Assembly: GCA_017881025.1 (NCBI GenBank)
Contig: JADGRJ010000002.1
Span: 1-55,667 of the forward strand
Source of the DNA: Rhizobacter sp.
GTDB lineage: Bacteria > Pseudomonadota > Gammaproteobacteria > Burkholderiales > Burkholderiaceae_C
DNA length: 55,667 bases
Direction of reading: 5' to 3'
Shown here: positions 1 through 8,500 of the stretch, piece after piece
Layout of the letters: every line of letters starts with the position of its first letter
Position numbering within the stretch: position 1 is the stretch's first letter
Program-made: the position numbers and the translations under genes
The notes under the pieces: model-generated
Seen by the model: the letters and a program-made list of their open reading frames with translations, nothing else
Databases searched by the model: none
Told to the model about the DNA's origin: nothing

Positions 1-870
1 AAAGCGCGCCAGAGCGGCCCGGCTGCCGCGAACGGCGAAGCCGCCGTGCGCGACTGGCTGCAGCGCCAGCTGCGGCCGTACCGGATCGAATCGATCGAGC
101 GCGACCCGGTCGGCCTCGCGACCGGCTACTTCGAGCCGCTCGTCGAGGCGTCGCGCTTCTCGCGGCCCGGCTTTCGCGTCGCCCTCTATGCGCCGCCCGC
201 CGACCTGGCGACGAAGCGACCGTACTGGACGCGCCAGCAGCTCGAGACGCTGCCGGCGGCGCAGAAGAGCCTGCACGGCCGCGAGATCGCGTGGGTGCGC
301 GACCGCCTCGACGCGCTCCTCCTCCAGGTGCAGGGATCGGGCCGCCTCGTCTTCGCGAGCGAGCGCGGCGGCGCGCCGACGCTCGTCCGCGTCGCCTACG
401 CAGCGCACAACGACCAGCCTTACCGGTCTGTCGGCCGCTGGCTGATCGAGCAGGGCGAGCTGCGTGCCGACGACGCGTCGTGGCCGGCGATCCGCGCCTG
501 GGCGCGGCGGAACCCGGCCCGCATCGACGAGATGCTGCGCAGCAACCCGCGCTTCGTCTTCTTTCGCGAGGAGGCGCTGCCCGATCCCGGCGTCGGGCCG
601 AAGGGCGCGCAGGGCGTGCCGCTCTCGCCCGGCCGCTCGATCGCCGTCGACCCGCAGAGCGTTCCCTACGGCACGCCGGTCTGGCTCGACACGACCGAGC
701 CGCTCGCGACCCGGCCGTTGCGCCGCCTCGTCGTCGCGCAGGACACCGGCTCGGCGATCGTCGGCGCCGTCCGCGCCGACTACTTCTGGGGCTGGGGCGA
801 CGACGCCGAGGCTGCCGCCGGCCGCATGAAGCAGCCGCTGCGGATGTGGGTGCTGTGGCCGGCATCGTGA
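1..870 (+). CDS. mltA: Membrane-bound lytic murein transglycosylase A, 3' part (5' end outside window)
   Basis: MltA cleaves the glycan strands of peptidoglycan to 1,6-anhydromuramyl products, normally as an outer-membrane lipoprotein facing the periplasm. The reading frame is open from base 1, so the N-terminus with its signal peptide lies upstream; the GTG at 46 is only an internal codon. About 289 residues are visible out of the usual 370-400. The MltA domain begins around the GYFEP motif (near base 130). The C-terminal 3D domain holds DTGSAIVGAVRADYFWG (about 751-795), which supplies the conserved aspartates, including the catalytic Asp of the family. The stop codon TGA (868-870) overlaps the GTG start of the following methyltransferase gene, so the two are probably translationally coupled. 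Function is assigned from motifs and is quite certain; only the start is missing. Confidence 0.93.
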   Translation, partial: KARQSGPAAANGEAAVRDWLQRQLRPYRIESIERDPVGLATGYFEPLVEASRFSRPGFRVALYAPPADLATKRPYWTRQQLETLPAAQKSLHGREIAWVRDRLDALLLQVQGSGRLVFASERGGAPTLVRVAYAAHNDQPYRSVGRWLIEQGELRADDASWPAIRAWARRNPARIDEMLRSNPRFVFFREEALPDPGVGPKGAQGVPLSPGRSIAVDPQSVPYGTPVWLDTTEPLATRPLRRLVVAQDTGSAIVGAVRADYFWGWGDDAEAAAGRMKQPLRMWVLWPAS

Positions 871-1739
871 CGACGGACAGCACGACGACGGGCACGGACG
901 CCGCGAGCATCGGCGGTCAGCCAGGCGCGCCGATCGACGGTGGCCGCGCCATCGACTGGAGCCGGACCTCGGCCGACTACGCGACCCACCGCCCGGGGCC
1001 GCCGCCGCGCCTGTACGACCTGCTCGCCGCGCTCGGCGTCGGCGGCGCCGGCCAGCGCCTGCTCGACCTCGGCACCGGCACCGGCCTCGTCGCGCGCGAA
1101 TTCGCGCGCCGCGGCGCTGTCGTCAGCGCCATCGACATCGCCCCCGGCCAGATCGCCGCCGCGCGCGAGAGCGCGCGCGCCGAAGGGCTCGCGGTCGACT
1201 TCGCCGTCGCCGCGGCCGAAGCCGTTCCGTTCGCCGACGCGAGCTTCGACGCCGTCGTCGCGAGCCAGTGCTGGATGTACTTCGACGTCGAGCGCACGCT
1301 CGCCGAAGTGCGCCGCGTGCTCAGGCCAGGCGGCGTCCTGGTGACGACGCACTTCAGCTGGCTGCCGCGCGCCGAACCGGTGGCGCGGGCGAGCGAAGCG
1401 CTGGTGCTGCGACTCAATCCCGCCTGGCAAGGCGCCGACTGGTCCGGCCGGATCGCGGCCGAGCCCGCCTGGGCGGCCGGACGCGCCGGCGTCGCAGCGA
1501 TGTTCTGGTTCGACGCCGAAGTGCCGTTCACGCGCGCGAGCTGGCGCGGCCGGATGCGCGCCTGCCGCGGCGTCGGCGCAGCGTTGCCCGACGCCGACGT
1601 CGCGGCCTTCGACACCGCCCTCGCCGCCTGGCTCGACGCCCACACGGCGCCGACGTTCACCGTGCGCCACCGCGTCGACGCCCACGTCTTCACGCCATGG
1701 CCGCCCGTCTCGGCGTCCGCCGCGCCGGCGCGTGCGTAG
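867..1739 (+). CDS. Class I SAM-dependent methyltransferase (UbiE/type-11 like), substrate unknown
   Basis: A 290-residue soluble protein with a Methyltransf_11-type Rossmann domain. Motif I reads LLDLGTGTGLVAREF and is followed by an acidic motif II (AIDIAPGQ). Motif III/post-I is AEAVPFADASFDAVVASQ, and RVLRPGGVLV follows. These are the SAM-binding elements of the UbiE/small-molecule methyltransferase group. The C-terminal half, with several Trp residues and a W-x-GRMRACRG segment, resembles cap domains of small-molecule enzymes, so a metabolite rather than RNA or protein substrate is likely, but it cannot be named. The GTG start was chosen because it forms a GTGA four-base overlap with the mltA stop; an in-frame extension further upstream would run through mltA. 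The coupling with a murein hydrolase does not by itself indicate a cell-wall role. Confidence 0.82.
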   Translation: MTTDSTTTGTDAASIGGQPGAPIDGGRAIDWSRTSADYATHRPGPPPRLYDLLAALGVGGAGQRLLDLGTGTGLVAREFARRGAVVSAIDIAPGQIAAARESARAEGLAVDFAVAAAEAVPFADASFDAVVASQCWMYFDVERTLAEVRRVLRPGGVLVTTHFSWLPRAEPVARASEALVLRLNPAWQGADWSGRIAAEPAWAAGRAGVAAMFWFDAEVPFTRASWRGRMRACRGVGAALPDADVAAFDTALAAWLDAHTAPTFTVRHRVDAHVFTPWPPVSASAAPARA

Positions 1740-1780
1740 AAAGGTTTTTCGCGCCGTGCCGACTGATCGACATCGATTCA

Positions 1781-1786
1781 AGGAGA
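1781..1786 (+). promoter_or_regulatory. Shine-Dalgarno sequence for msrB
   Basis: AGGAGA lies eight bases before the ATG at 1795. It decides that start over an in-frame upstream codon at 1732, which would destroy the N-terminal signal sequence. Confidence 0.75.
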
Positions 1787-1794
1787 CTTCCGCC

Positions 1795-2268
1795 ATGACC
1801 CGCCGCCCCTTCCTCGCCGTCCTCTCCGCGTTCGGCCTCGCCCCCGGGCTCGCCGCGGCGCAGGCGGGAACGCCGAAGATCGAGTCGCTGATGCTGTCCG
1901 ACGCGCAGTGGAAGCAGCGCCTCGCGCCCGCCGCCTATCAGGTTCTGCGCCACGAAGGCACCGAGTACCCGGGCTCGAGCCCGCTCAACGACGAGCACCG
2001 CAAGGGGCGCTTTCTCTGCGCCGGCTGCGACCTGGCGCTGTTCACGTCGGACACCAAGTTCGACAGCGGCACCGGCTGGCCGAGCTTTTATGCGTCGATC
2101 CCCGGCGCGGTGCTGACCAAGACCGACGTCAAGATGATCATCCCGCGCACCGAGTACCACTGCGCGCGCTGCGGCGGCCATCAGGGCCACGTCTTCGACG
2201 ACGGCCCGAAGCCGACCGGCAAGCGCTACTGCAACAACGGCGTCGCGCTGAAGTTCATCCCGGCCTGA
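1795..2268 (+). CDS. msrB: Peptide-methionine (R)-S-oxide reductase MsrB, probably exported
   Basis: Reduces the R epimer of methionine sulfoxide in oxidised proteins. The 157-residue product has the whole MsrB fold. Zinc cysteines are C75/C78 (CAGC) and C123/C126 (CARC), the GWPSF motif is at 94-98, and the catalytic Cys is C146 in RYCNNGVALKF. The first 23 residues look like a signal peptide with a twin-arginine motif (TRRPFLA, consensus S/T-R-R-x-F-L-K) followed by a hydrophobic stretch ending in LAAAQA. This suggests a periplasmic, Tat-exported repair enzyme; cytoplasmic MsrB proteins lack such an extension. Only one candidate resolving cysteine is not obvious, so electron transfer may follow a one-Cys scheme. 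It is followed after 74 bases by the reductase-like fusion gene, which may or may not be functionally linked. Confidence 0.92.
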   Translation: MTRRPFLAVLSAFGLAPGLAAAQAGTPKIESLMLSDAQWKQRLAPAAYQVLRHEGTEYPGSSPLNDEHRKGRFLCAGCDLALFTSDTKFDSGTGWPSFYASIPGAVLTKTDVKMIIPRTEYHCARCGGHQGHVFDDGPKPTGKRYCNNGVALKFIPA

Positions 2269-2342
2269 CCTTTCGGGGGACGCGGGCCTCGCTCCGACGG
2301 CCGAGCGACGCCTTGATCCGGCACCCCCCGTAGACTGCGCGG

Positions 2343-4043
2343 ATGGCCGACAGCGTCAGCACCGGCAGCGCGAGCGACACCGCAAGCAGCGCCCTCGACA
2401 CCGCGCTCGATCCGAGCGATCCGGTCGCGCGCGAGGCGCAGACCTTCCCGCGCCTGAGCCCGGAGATGATCAAGCGCGTCGCGCGCTACGGCAGCGAAGA
2501 GCGCTTCGCGGCGCGCGCGCCGGTGTTCTCGCGCGGCGATCGCAGCGTCGACTTCTTCGTCGTCCTCGAAGGCTCGATCGAGATCTTCGACGTCGATGAG
2601 CACGACCTGCCGCAGGTCTTCGTCGTCCTGCGCCAGCGCCAGTTCGCCGGCGAGCTCGACCTCTTCAACGACCGCCAGGTTCTGGTCAGCGCACGCGCCG
2701 GCGAAGCGAGCCTGCTGCTGCGCGTCAAGCGCGCCGACTTCCGCCGCCTCGTCTCGACCGAGGCCGACATCGGCGAGATCGTCATGCGCGCGTTCATCCT
2801 GCGCCGCGTCGGCCTGATCCGCCACGTCCACGGCGGTGTCGTCGTCGTCGGCCCCGCGCACAGCGCCAACACGCTGCGCCTGCAGCAGTTCCTGAGCAGG
2901 AACGCGTACCCGCATCGCCTCCTCGACACCGAGGAAGACGCCGACGCGGGCGGCTTCCTCGACTGCTTCTCGCTCACCGCGGCCGACCTGCCGGTCGTCA
3001 TCGCGCCTGGCCATCGCGTCCTCAAGAACCCGTCGCTCGCGCAGATGGCCGACGACCTGGGCCTGACCGAGACCTTCGATCACGCCAAGGTGTTCGACCT
3101 CGCCGTCGTCGGCGCCGGCCCGGCCGGCCTGGCCGCGGCCGTCTACGGCGCCTCGGAAGGGCTGCAGACGATCGTCGTCGAGAGCATGGCACCCGGCGGC
3201 CAGGCCGGGACGAGCTCGAAGATCGAGAACTACCTCGGCTTTCCGACCGGCATCTCAGGCCAGGCGCTCGCCGGCCGCGCCCAGGTGCAGGCGCAGAAGT
3301 TCGGCGCCCGCCTGGCGCTCTCGCGCGCCGTCGTCGGCATCGACTGCAACGCCGCGCCGTACACGCTGGAGCTCGAGGACGGCCAGTCGATCCGCGCCCG
3401 CGCCGTCGTCGTCGCCACCGGCGCGCGCTACCGCAAGCTCGACGTCCCCGGCTACGAACGCTTCGAGGGCGCCGGTATCTACTACGCGGCGACGGCGATG
3501 GAGGCCGACCTCTGCGCCGATGACGAGATCGTCGTCGTCGGTGGCGGCAACTCGGCGGGGCAGGCCGCGGTCTTCCTCGCGCGCACGGCAAGGCACGTCC
3601 ACATGCTCGTTCGCGGCCCGGGGCTGGCGGCGACGATGTCCGACTATCTCGTCCAGCGCATCGAGCGCTCGGACAAGATCACGCTCCATCCCTTCGCCGA
3701 GGTCACCGCGCTCGATGGCGACACGTCGCTGCGCAGCGTCACCTGGACCGACCGCCGGAGCGGCGCGGCGACGACCCGGCCGGCGCGCAGCGTCTTCGTG
3801 ATGATCGGCGCCGAGCCGAACACGCAGTGGGCGGCCGCGTGCCTCGCGCTCGACGCGCAGGGGTTCGTGTGCACGGGCGCCAGGGCGGGCGGCGACGCCG
3901 ACTCGCCGTACGCGACCTCGCGGCCCGGGGTCTACGCGGTCGGCGACGTGCGCTCGGGCTCGGTCAAGCGGGTCGCCTCCGGCGTCGGCGAAGGGTCGGT
4001 CGTCGTCCAGGACATCCACCGCTTCCTGAACCCGCCGTCCTAG
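2343..4043 (+). CDS. Cyclic-nucleotide-binding-like / thioredoxin-like / thioredoxin-reductase-like FAD oxidoreductase fusion
   Basis: A 566-residue three-part soluble protein. Residues about 45-150 form a Crp-type cNMP-binding-like beta barrel (FFVVLEGSIEIFD, FAGELDLF), but the phosphate-binding cassette reads RQV where R-T/S-A is usual. Residues about 163-242 resemble a thioredoxin/glutaredoxin-type domain with a conserved-looking ADLPVVI loop. From 250 onward it is a thioredoxin-reductase-like flavoprotein, with the FAD dinucleotide motif GAGPAGLAAAVYGASEG, GGQAG, the NAD(P) site GGGNSAGQA and a C-terminal YAVGDV FAD motif. At the place where thioredoxin reductase has CATC this protein has AATA (A382 and A385), so it cannot be a classical thioredoxin reductase. 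It probably passes electrons from NAD(P)H to an unknown acceptor, perhaps under control of the N-terminal sensor domain. It has no clear Shine-Dalgarno sequence. Confidence 0.8.
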   Translation: MADSVSTGSASDTASSALDTALDPSDPVAREAQTFPRLSPEMIKRVARYGSEERFAARAPVFSRGDRSVDFFVVLEGSIEIFDVDEHDLPQVFVVLRQRQFAGELDLFNDRQVLVSARAGEASLLLRVKRADFRRLVSTEADIGEIVMRAFILRRVGLIRHVHGGVVVVGPAHSANTLRLQQFLSRNAYPHRLLDTEEDADAGGFLDCFSLTAADLPVVIAPGHRVLKNPSLAQMADDLGLTETFDHAKVFDLAVVGAGPAGLAAAVYGASEGLQTIVVESMAPGGQAGTSSKIENYLGFPTGISGQALAGRAQVQAQKFGARLALSRAVVGIDCNAAPYTLELEDGQSIRARAVVVATGARYRKLDVPGYERFEGAGIYYAATAMEADLCADDEIVVVGGGNSAGQAAVFLARTARHVHMLVRGPGLAATMSDYLVQRIERSDKITLHPFAEVTALDGDTSLRSVTWTDRRSGAATTRPARSVFVMIGAEPNTQWAAACLALDAQGFVCTGARAGGDADSPYATSRPGVYAVGDVRSGSVKRVASGVGEGSVVVQDIHRFLNPPS

Positions 4044-4086
4044 CCTCGACCGCCCGAGGTCGGCGATCGGCGGCCCGAGAATCGCC
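4044..4086 (+). promoter_or_regulatory. Two small hairpins in the leader of the Nramp-related gene
   Basis: CCTCG (4044-4048) pairs with CGAGG (4055-4059). GGCGAT (4062-4067) pairs with ATCGCC (4081-4086), which ends two bases before the ATG at 4089. No good Shine-Dalgarno sequence is visible. The second hairpin would hide the start region in the mRNA, but in DNA this rich in GC such pairing arises easily by chance, and no known riboswitch consensus was recognised. Confidence 0.25.
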
Positions 4087-4088
4087 TC

Positions 4089-5405
4089 ATGTCGACCCCC
4101 ACTTCCTCGACTCCGATCCCCCCGGCCGACGACGACGAGGAAGAGCAGAGCCTGACGAGCCGCCTCGGCCCCGGCCTCATCACCGGCGCCGCCGACGACG
4201 ACCCGAGCGGCATCGCGACTTACTCGCAGGCCGGCGCCCAGTTCCGCTTCGCCCTCGTCTGGACGCTGTTCCTGACGACGCCGCTGATGATCGGCATCCA
4301 GATGCTTTCGGCGCGCATCGGCTGGGTGACGCGCGAAGGCCTGGCGACCAACATCGACAAGCTCTGCCCGCGCTGGCTCACGGTGTCGCTGGTCGGCCTG
4401 CTCGTCGTCGCCAACACCCTCAACATCGCCGCCGACGTCGCGGCGATGGCCGAGGCGGTCAAGCTCCTCGCGGGCGGGCCGCAGCCGCTCTACGTGCTGG
4501 TGATCGGCGCAGTCTGCATCGCCATGCAGATCTTCTTCTCGTACGAGCGGACCGTGCGCGTCCTCAAGTGGCTGACGCTCGCGCTGTTCGCCTACGTCGC
4601 CGTCGTTCTCGTCGTCTCCGTGCCCTGGGCGCAGGCGCTGGCCGAATCGCTGCGTCCCTGGGCCTTCCTGCCGGCGAGCTCGTCGGGCAAGGAGTACGCG
4701 GCGATGGTCGTCGCCGTGCTCGGCACGACGATCAGCCCCTACCTCTTCTTCTGGCAGGCGACGCAGGAAGTCGAGGACTGCCGGCGCCGGCCGGAGGGCG
4801 AGCGCCTGCGCCGCCACCCCGCCTACGTGCGCAAGCACCTGCGGCGCATCAAGCTCGACACGATCGTCGGCATGGGGTTCTCCAACCTGGTCGCGCTCTG
4901 CATCGTCGTCGCCACTGCGGTGACGCTCAACGAGCGCGGCGTCGTCAACATCCAGACGGCGGCGCAGGCGGCCGAGGCGCTGCGCCCCGTCGCGGGCGCG
5001 TTCGCGTTCGTCGTCTTCGGCCTCGGCATCATCGGCACGGGCTTGCTCGCCGTTCCCGTTCTCGCCGGCTCGGCGGCGTATGCGGTGAGCGAGCTGTTCG
5101 GCTGGAAAGCCGGTCTCTCGCGCGGCTTCCACGAAGCGCGAGGCTTCTATCTCATCATCGTCGCGGCGACGGGAATCGGCTCGGCAATGGGCGTCTTCGA
5201 CGTCGACCCGATGAAGGCGCTGGTGCTGAGCGCGATCGTCAACGGCGTGATCTCGGTGCCGATCATGGTCGTGATGATGCTGATCGGGCAGTCGAAGTCG
5301 GTGATGGGGCGGTTCACGATCACCCGGCGCCATCGCCTGTTCGGCTGGGCCGCGACCGGCGTGATGGCGGCGGCCGTCGCCCTCATGGTCGTGACGAGCG
5401 TCTAG
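4089..5405 (+). CDS. Nramp-related (SLC11-like) divalent metal transporter with atypical metal-site motifs
   Basis: A 438-residue polytopic inner-membrane protein with about 11 hydrophobic segments after an acidic, Thr/Pro-rich N-terminus. The opening LGPGLITGAADDDPSGIATYS (around 27-45) aligns with the first helix of Nramp/MntH proteins, and NIAADVAAMAEA (112-123) with the family's third helix. However, the metal-binding DPGN motif is DPSG (D38-G41), and the MPH motif of helix 6 is S216-P217-Y218 in GTTISPYLFF. So the methionine that favours Mn/Fe over Mg/Ca is missing. This fits the Nramp-related branch in which Mg transport has been shown for one bacterial member, rather than MntH, and the actual substrate here is unknown. 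It is a single gene, with no adjacent metalloregulator. Confidence 0.82.
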   Translation: MSTPTSSTPIPPADDDEEEQSLTSRLGPGLITGAADDDPSGIATYSQAGAQFRFALVWTLFLTTPLMIGIQMLSARIGWVTREGLATNIDKLCPRWLTVSLVGLLVVANTLNIAADVAAMAEAVKLLAGGPQPLYVLVIGAVCIAMQIFFSYERTVRVLKWLTLALFAYVAVVLVVSVPWAQALAESLRPWAFLPASSSGKEYAAMVVAVLGTTISPYLFFWQATQEVEDCRRRPEGERLRRHPAYVRKHLRRIKLDTIVGMGFSNLVALCIVVATAVTLNERGVVNIQTAAQAAEALRPVAGAFAFVVFGLGIIGTGLLAVPVLAGSAAYAVSELFGWKAGLSRGFHEARGFYLIIVAATGIGSAMGVFDVDPMKALVLSAIVNGVISVPIMVVMMLIGQSKSVMGRFTITRRHRLFGWAATGVMAAAVALMVVTSV

Positions 5406-5527
5406 CGCCGGTCGGCATCGCCACCGCCTGAGCGCTGCCTTGGGCGAATCCCTACACTCGGTCCTGCGCGTCCTGGTCACGAGCCGGGATGGCCCCCGCA
5501 GCAGTTCCCACCGGAGTGTCGACAACG

Positions 5528-8500
5528 ATGAATGCCCCTCTTCCCGAGGCCGTGCGCAAGGCGCTCGAAAGCGTCACCCTCGACGACAAGTACGCCCTCG
5601 AGTCGGGCCGCGCCTTCATGAGCGGCGTGCAGGCGCTGGTGCGCCTGCCGATGCTGCAGCGGAAGCGCGACGCGATGTTCGGCCTCAACACCGCCGGCTT
5701 CGTCAGCGGCTACCGCGGCTCGCCGCTCGGCGGCTACGACCAGGCGCTGTGGGCGGCGAAGAAGCACCTCGCGGCGCAGAACATCGTCTTCCAGCCCGGC
5801 GTCAACGAAGAGCTCGCCGCGACCGCGGTCTGGGGCACGCAGCAGCTCGAGCTCTATCCGCAGAGCAGGAAGTTCGACGGGGTCTTCGGCATCTGGTACG
5901 GCAAGGGGCCGGGCGTCGACCGCTGCTCCGACGTCTTCAAGCACGCCAACATGGCGGGCACGTCGCAGCACGGCGGCGTGATCGCGATCGCCGGCGACGA
6001 CCACATCGCCAAGAGCTCGACCGCGGCGCACCAGAGCGACCACATCTTCAAGGCCTGCGGCCTGCCGGTGTTCTTCCCGTCGAGCGTGCAGGACATCCTC
6101 GACATGGGCCTGCACGCGTTCGCGATGAGCCGCTTCGCCGGCGTCTGGTCGGCGATGAAGACGATCCAGGAGATCGTCGAATCGTCGGCGAGCATCTCGG
6201 TCGACCCGGACCGGGTCGACATCGTCCTGCCGGAAGACTTCCGGATGCCCGCCGGCGGCCTTCACATCCGCTGGCCCGACGCGCCGCTCGAGCAGGAAGC
6301 GCGGCTGATGGACTACAAGTGGTACGCCGCGCTCGCCTACGTGCGCGCCAATCGTCTCAACCACAACGTCATCGAAGGGCCGAACGACCGCTTCGGCATC
6401 ATCGCTTCCGGGAAGGGCTACAACGACGCGCGCCAGGCGCTGCACGACCTCGGCCTCGACGACGACGCCTGCCGCCGCATCGGCCTGCGCCTGCACAAGG
6501 TCAACGTCGTCTGGCCGCTCGAGGCGACGATCACGCGCGATTTCGCCGAAGGCCTGCAGGAGATCCTCGTCGTCGAGGAGAAGCGCCAGGTCATCGAGTA
6601 CCAGCTGAAGGAACAGCTCTACGGCTGGCGCCCCGACGTGCGGCCCCAGGTGCTCGGCAAGTTCGACGAGAGCGAGGGCGACAACGCCGGCGGCGAGTGG
6701 AGCCAGGCCAACCCGAGCGAGCACTGGCTGCTGCGCGCACAGGCCGACCTGACGCCGGCGATCATCGCCAGGGCGATCGCCAAGCGGCTCGGCAAGCTCG
6801 GCGTCGACGCCGACATCGCCGCCGGCATGGCGATGCGGATCGCGCTGATCGACGCGAAGGAGAAAAGCCTCGCCGTCGCGACGCTCAACTCGACCGGCGC
6901 CAACGCGACCGGGGAGCGCGCGCCGTTCTTCTGCAGCGGCTGCCCGCACAACACTTCCACCAAGGTGCCCGAGGGCTCGCGCGCCGTCGCCGGAATCGGC
7001 TGCCACTTCATGGCGGTCTGGATGGACCGCTCGACCGTCACCTTCAGCCAGATGGGCGGCGAAGGCGTGTCGTGGGTCGGCCAGGCACCGTTCACGACCG
7101 AGAACCACATCTTCGCCAACCTCGGCGACGGCACCTTCTTCCACTCGGGGCTGCTCGCGATCCGCCAGGCGATCGCCGCCAAGGTCAACATCACCTACAA
7201 GATCCTCTTCAACGACGCCGTCGCGATGACCGGCGGCCAGCCCGTCGACGGCACGATGAAGGTGCCCGAGATGACGCGCGAGCTCGACGCCGAGGGCGCC
7301 GCGAAGGTCGTCGTCGTCACCGACGAGCCGGAGAAGTACGAAGACCACGCCATCAAGGCGCGCCTCGCGCCGAGCGTCACCGTCCACCACCGCGACGATC
7401 TCGACGGCGTGCAGAAGCAGCTGCGCGAGATCCCCGGCTGCACGGTCATCGTCTACGACCAGACCTGCGCGACCGAGAAGCGCCGGCGCAGGAAGCGCGG
7501 CACGATGGAGGACCCGGCCAAGCGCGTCGTCATCAACGAGCTGGTCTGCGAGGGCTGCGGCGACTGCTCGGTGCAGAGCAACTGCCTCTCGGTCGAGCCG
7601 GTCGAGACCGAGTTCGGCAGGAAGCGCCGGATCAACCAGAACAGCTGCAACAAGGACTACTCGTGCCTGAAGGGCTTCTGCCCGAGCTTCATCACGGTCG
7701 AAGGCGGCCAGCTGAAGAGCACGAAGAAGGGCGACGTCGAGCGGCCTCGCCTGGCCGCCGTGCTTGCGCCGCCCGAGCCGGTGCTGCCCCTCGCAGAGAA
7801 GCCCTGGGGCATCGTCGTCGCCGGCGTCGGCGGCACCGGCGTCATCACCATCGGCCAGCTGCTCGGCATGGCAGCGCACCTCGAGGGCAAGGGCATCGTC
7901 ACGCAGGACTCGGCCGGGCTCGCGCAAAAGGGCGGCGCGACCTGGAGCCACGTCCAGATCGCGAACCGGCCGGAGGCGATCTTCTCGACCAAGGTCGGCA
8001 CCGCCGAGGCCGACCTGGTGATCGGCTGCGACCCGATCGTCACCGCCAGCAAGACGACGCTGGCCGCGATCCGCGAAGGGCGCACCTACGTCGCCGTCAA
8101 CACGCATGCGACGCCGACCGCGGCGTTCGTGAGCAACCCGGACTGGCAGTTCCCGGCCGGCAACTGCGAGGCGGCGATCGCCGCCGCGGCCGGCCCCGAC
8201 CACGTCGGCGGCATCGACGCCGACACGCTCGCCGTGCAGCTGCTCGGCGACTCGATCTACACCAACCCGCTGATGCTCGGCTTCGCCTGGCAGCAGGGCC
8301 GCGTGCCGCTCTCGCACGCCGCGCTGATGCGGGCGATCGAGCTGAACGGCGTCCAGGTCGACAACAACAAGACCGCGTTCGAGTGGGGCCGCCGTGCCGC
8401 GCACGATCCGCAGGGAATGAAGGCGCTGGTTCGCACCGGCCAGGTGATCGAGCTCGTCAAGCGCTCGGTCAACGTCGACGACCTGATCGCCAAGCGCGTC

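Noticed and set aside
2331-2343. Leaderless promoter (TAGACT seven bases before the ATG at 2343), and similar hexamers before 5528 and 16869
   Set aside because: No -35 box lies at an acceptable distance, and TANANT hexamers are too common to support a call.
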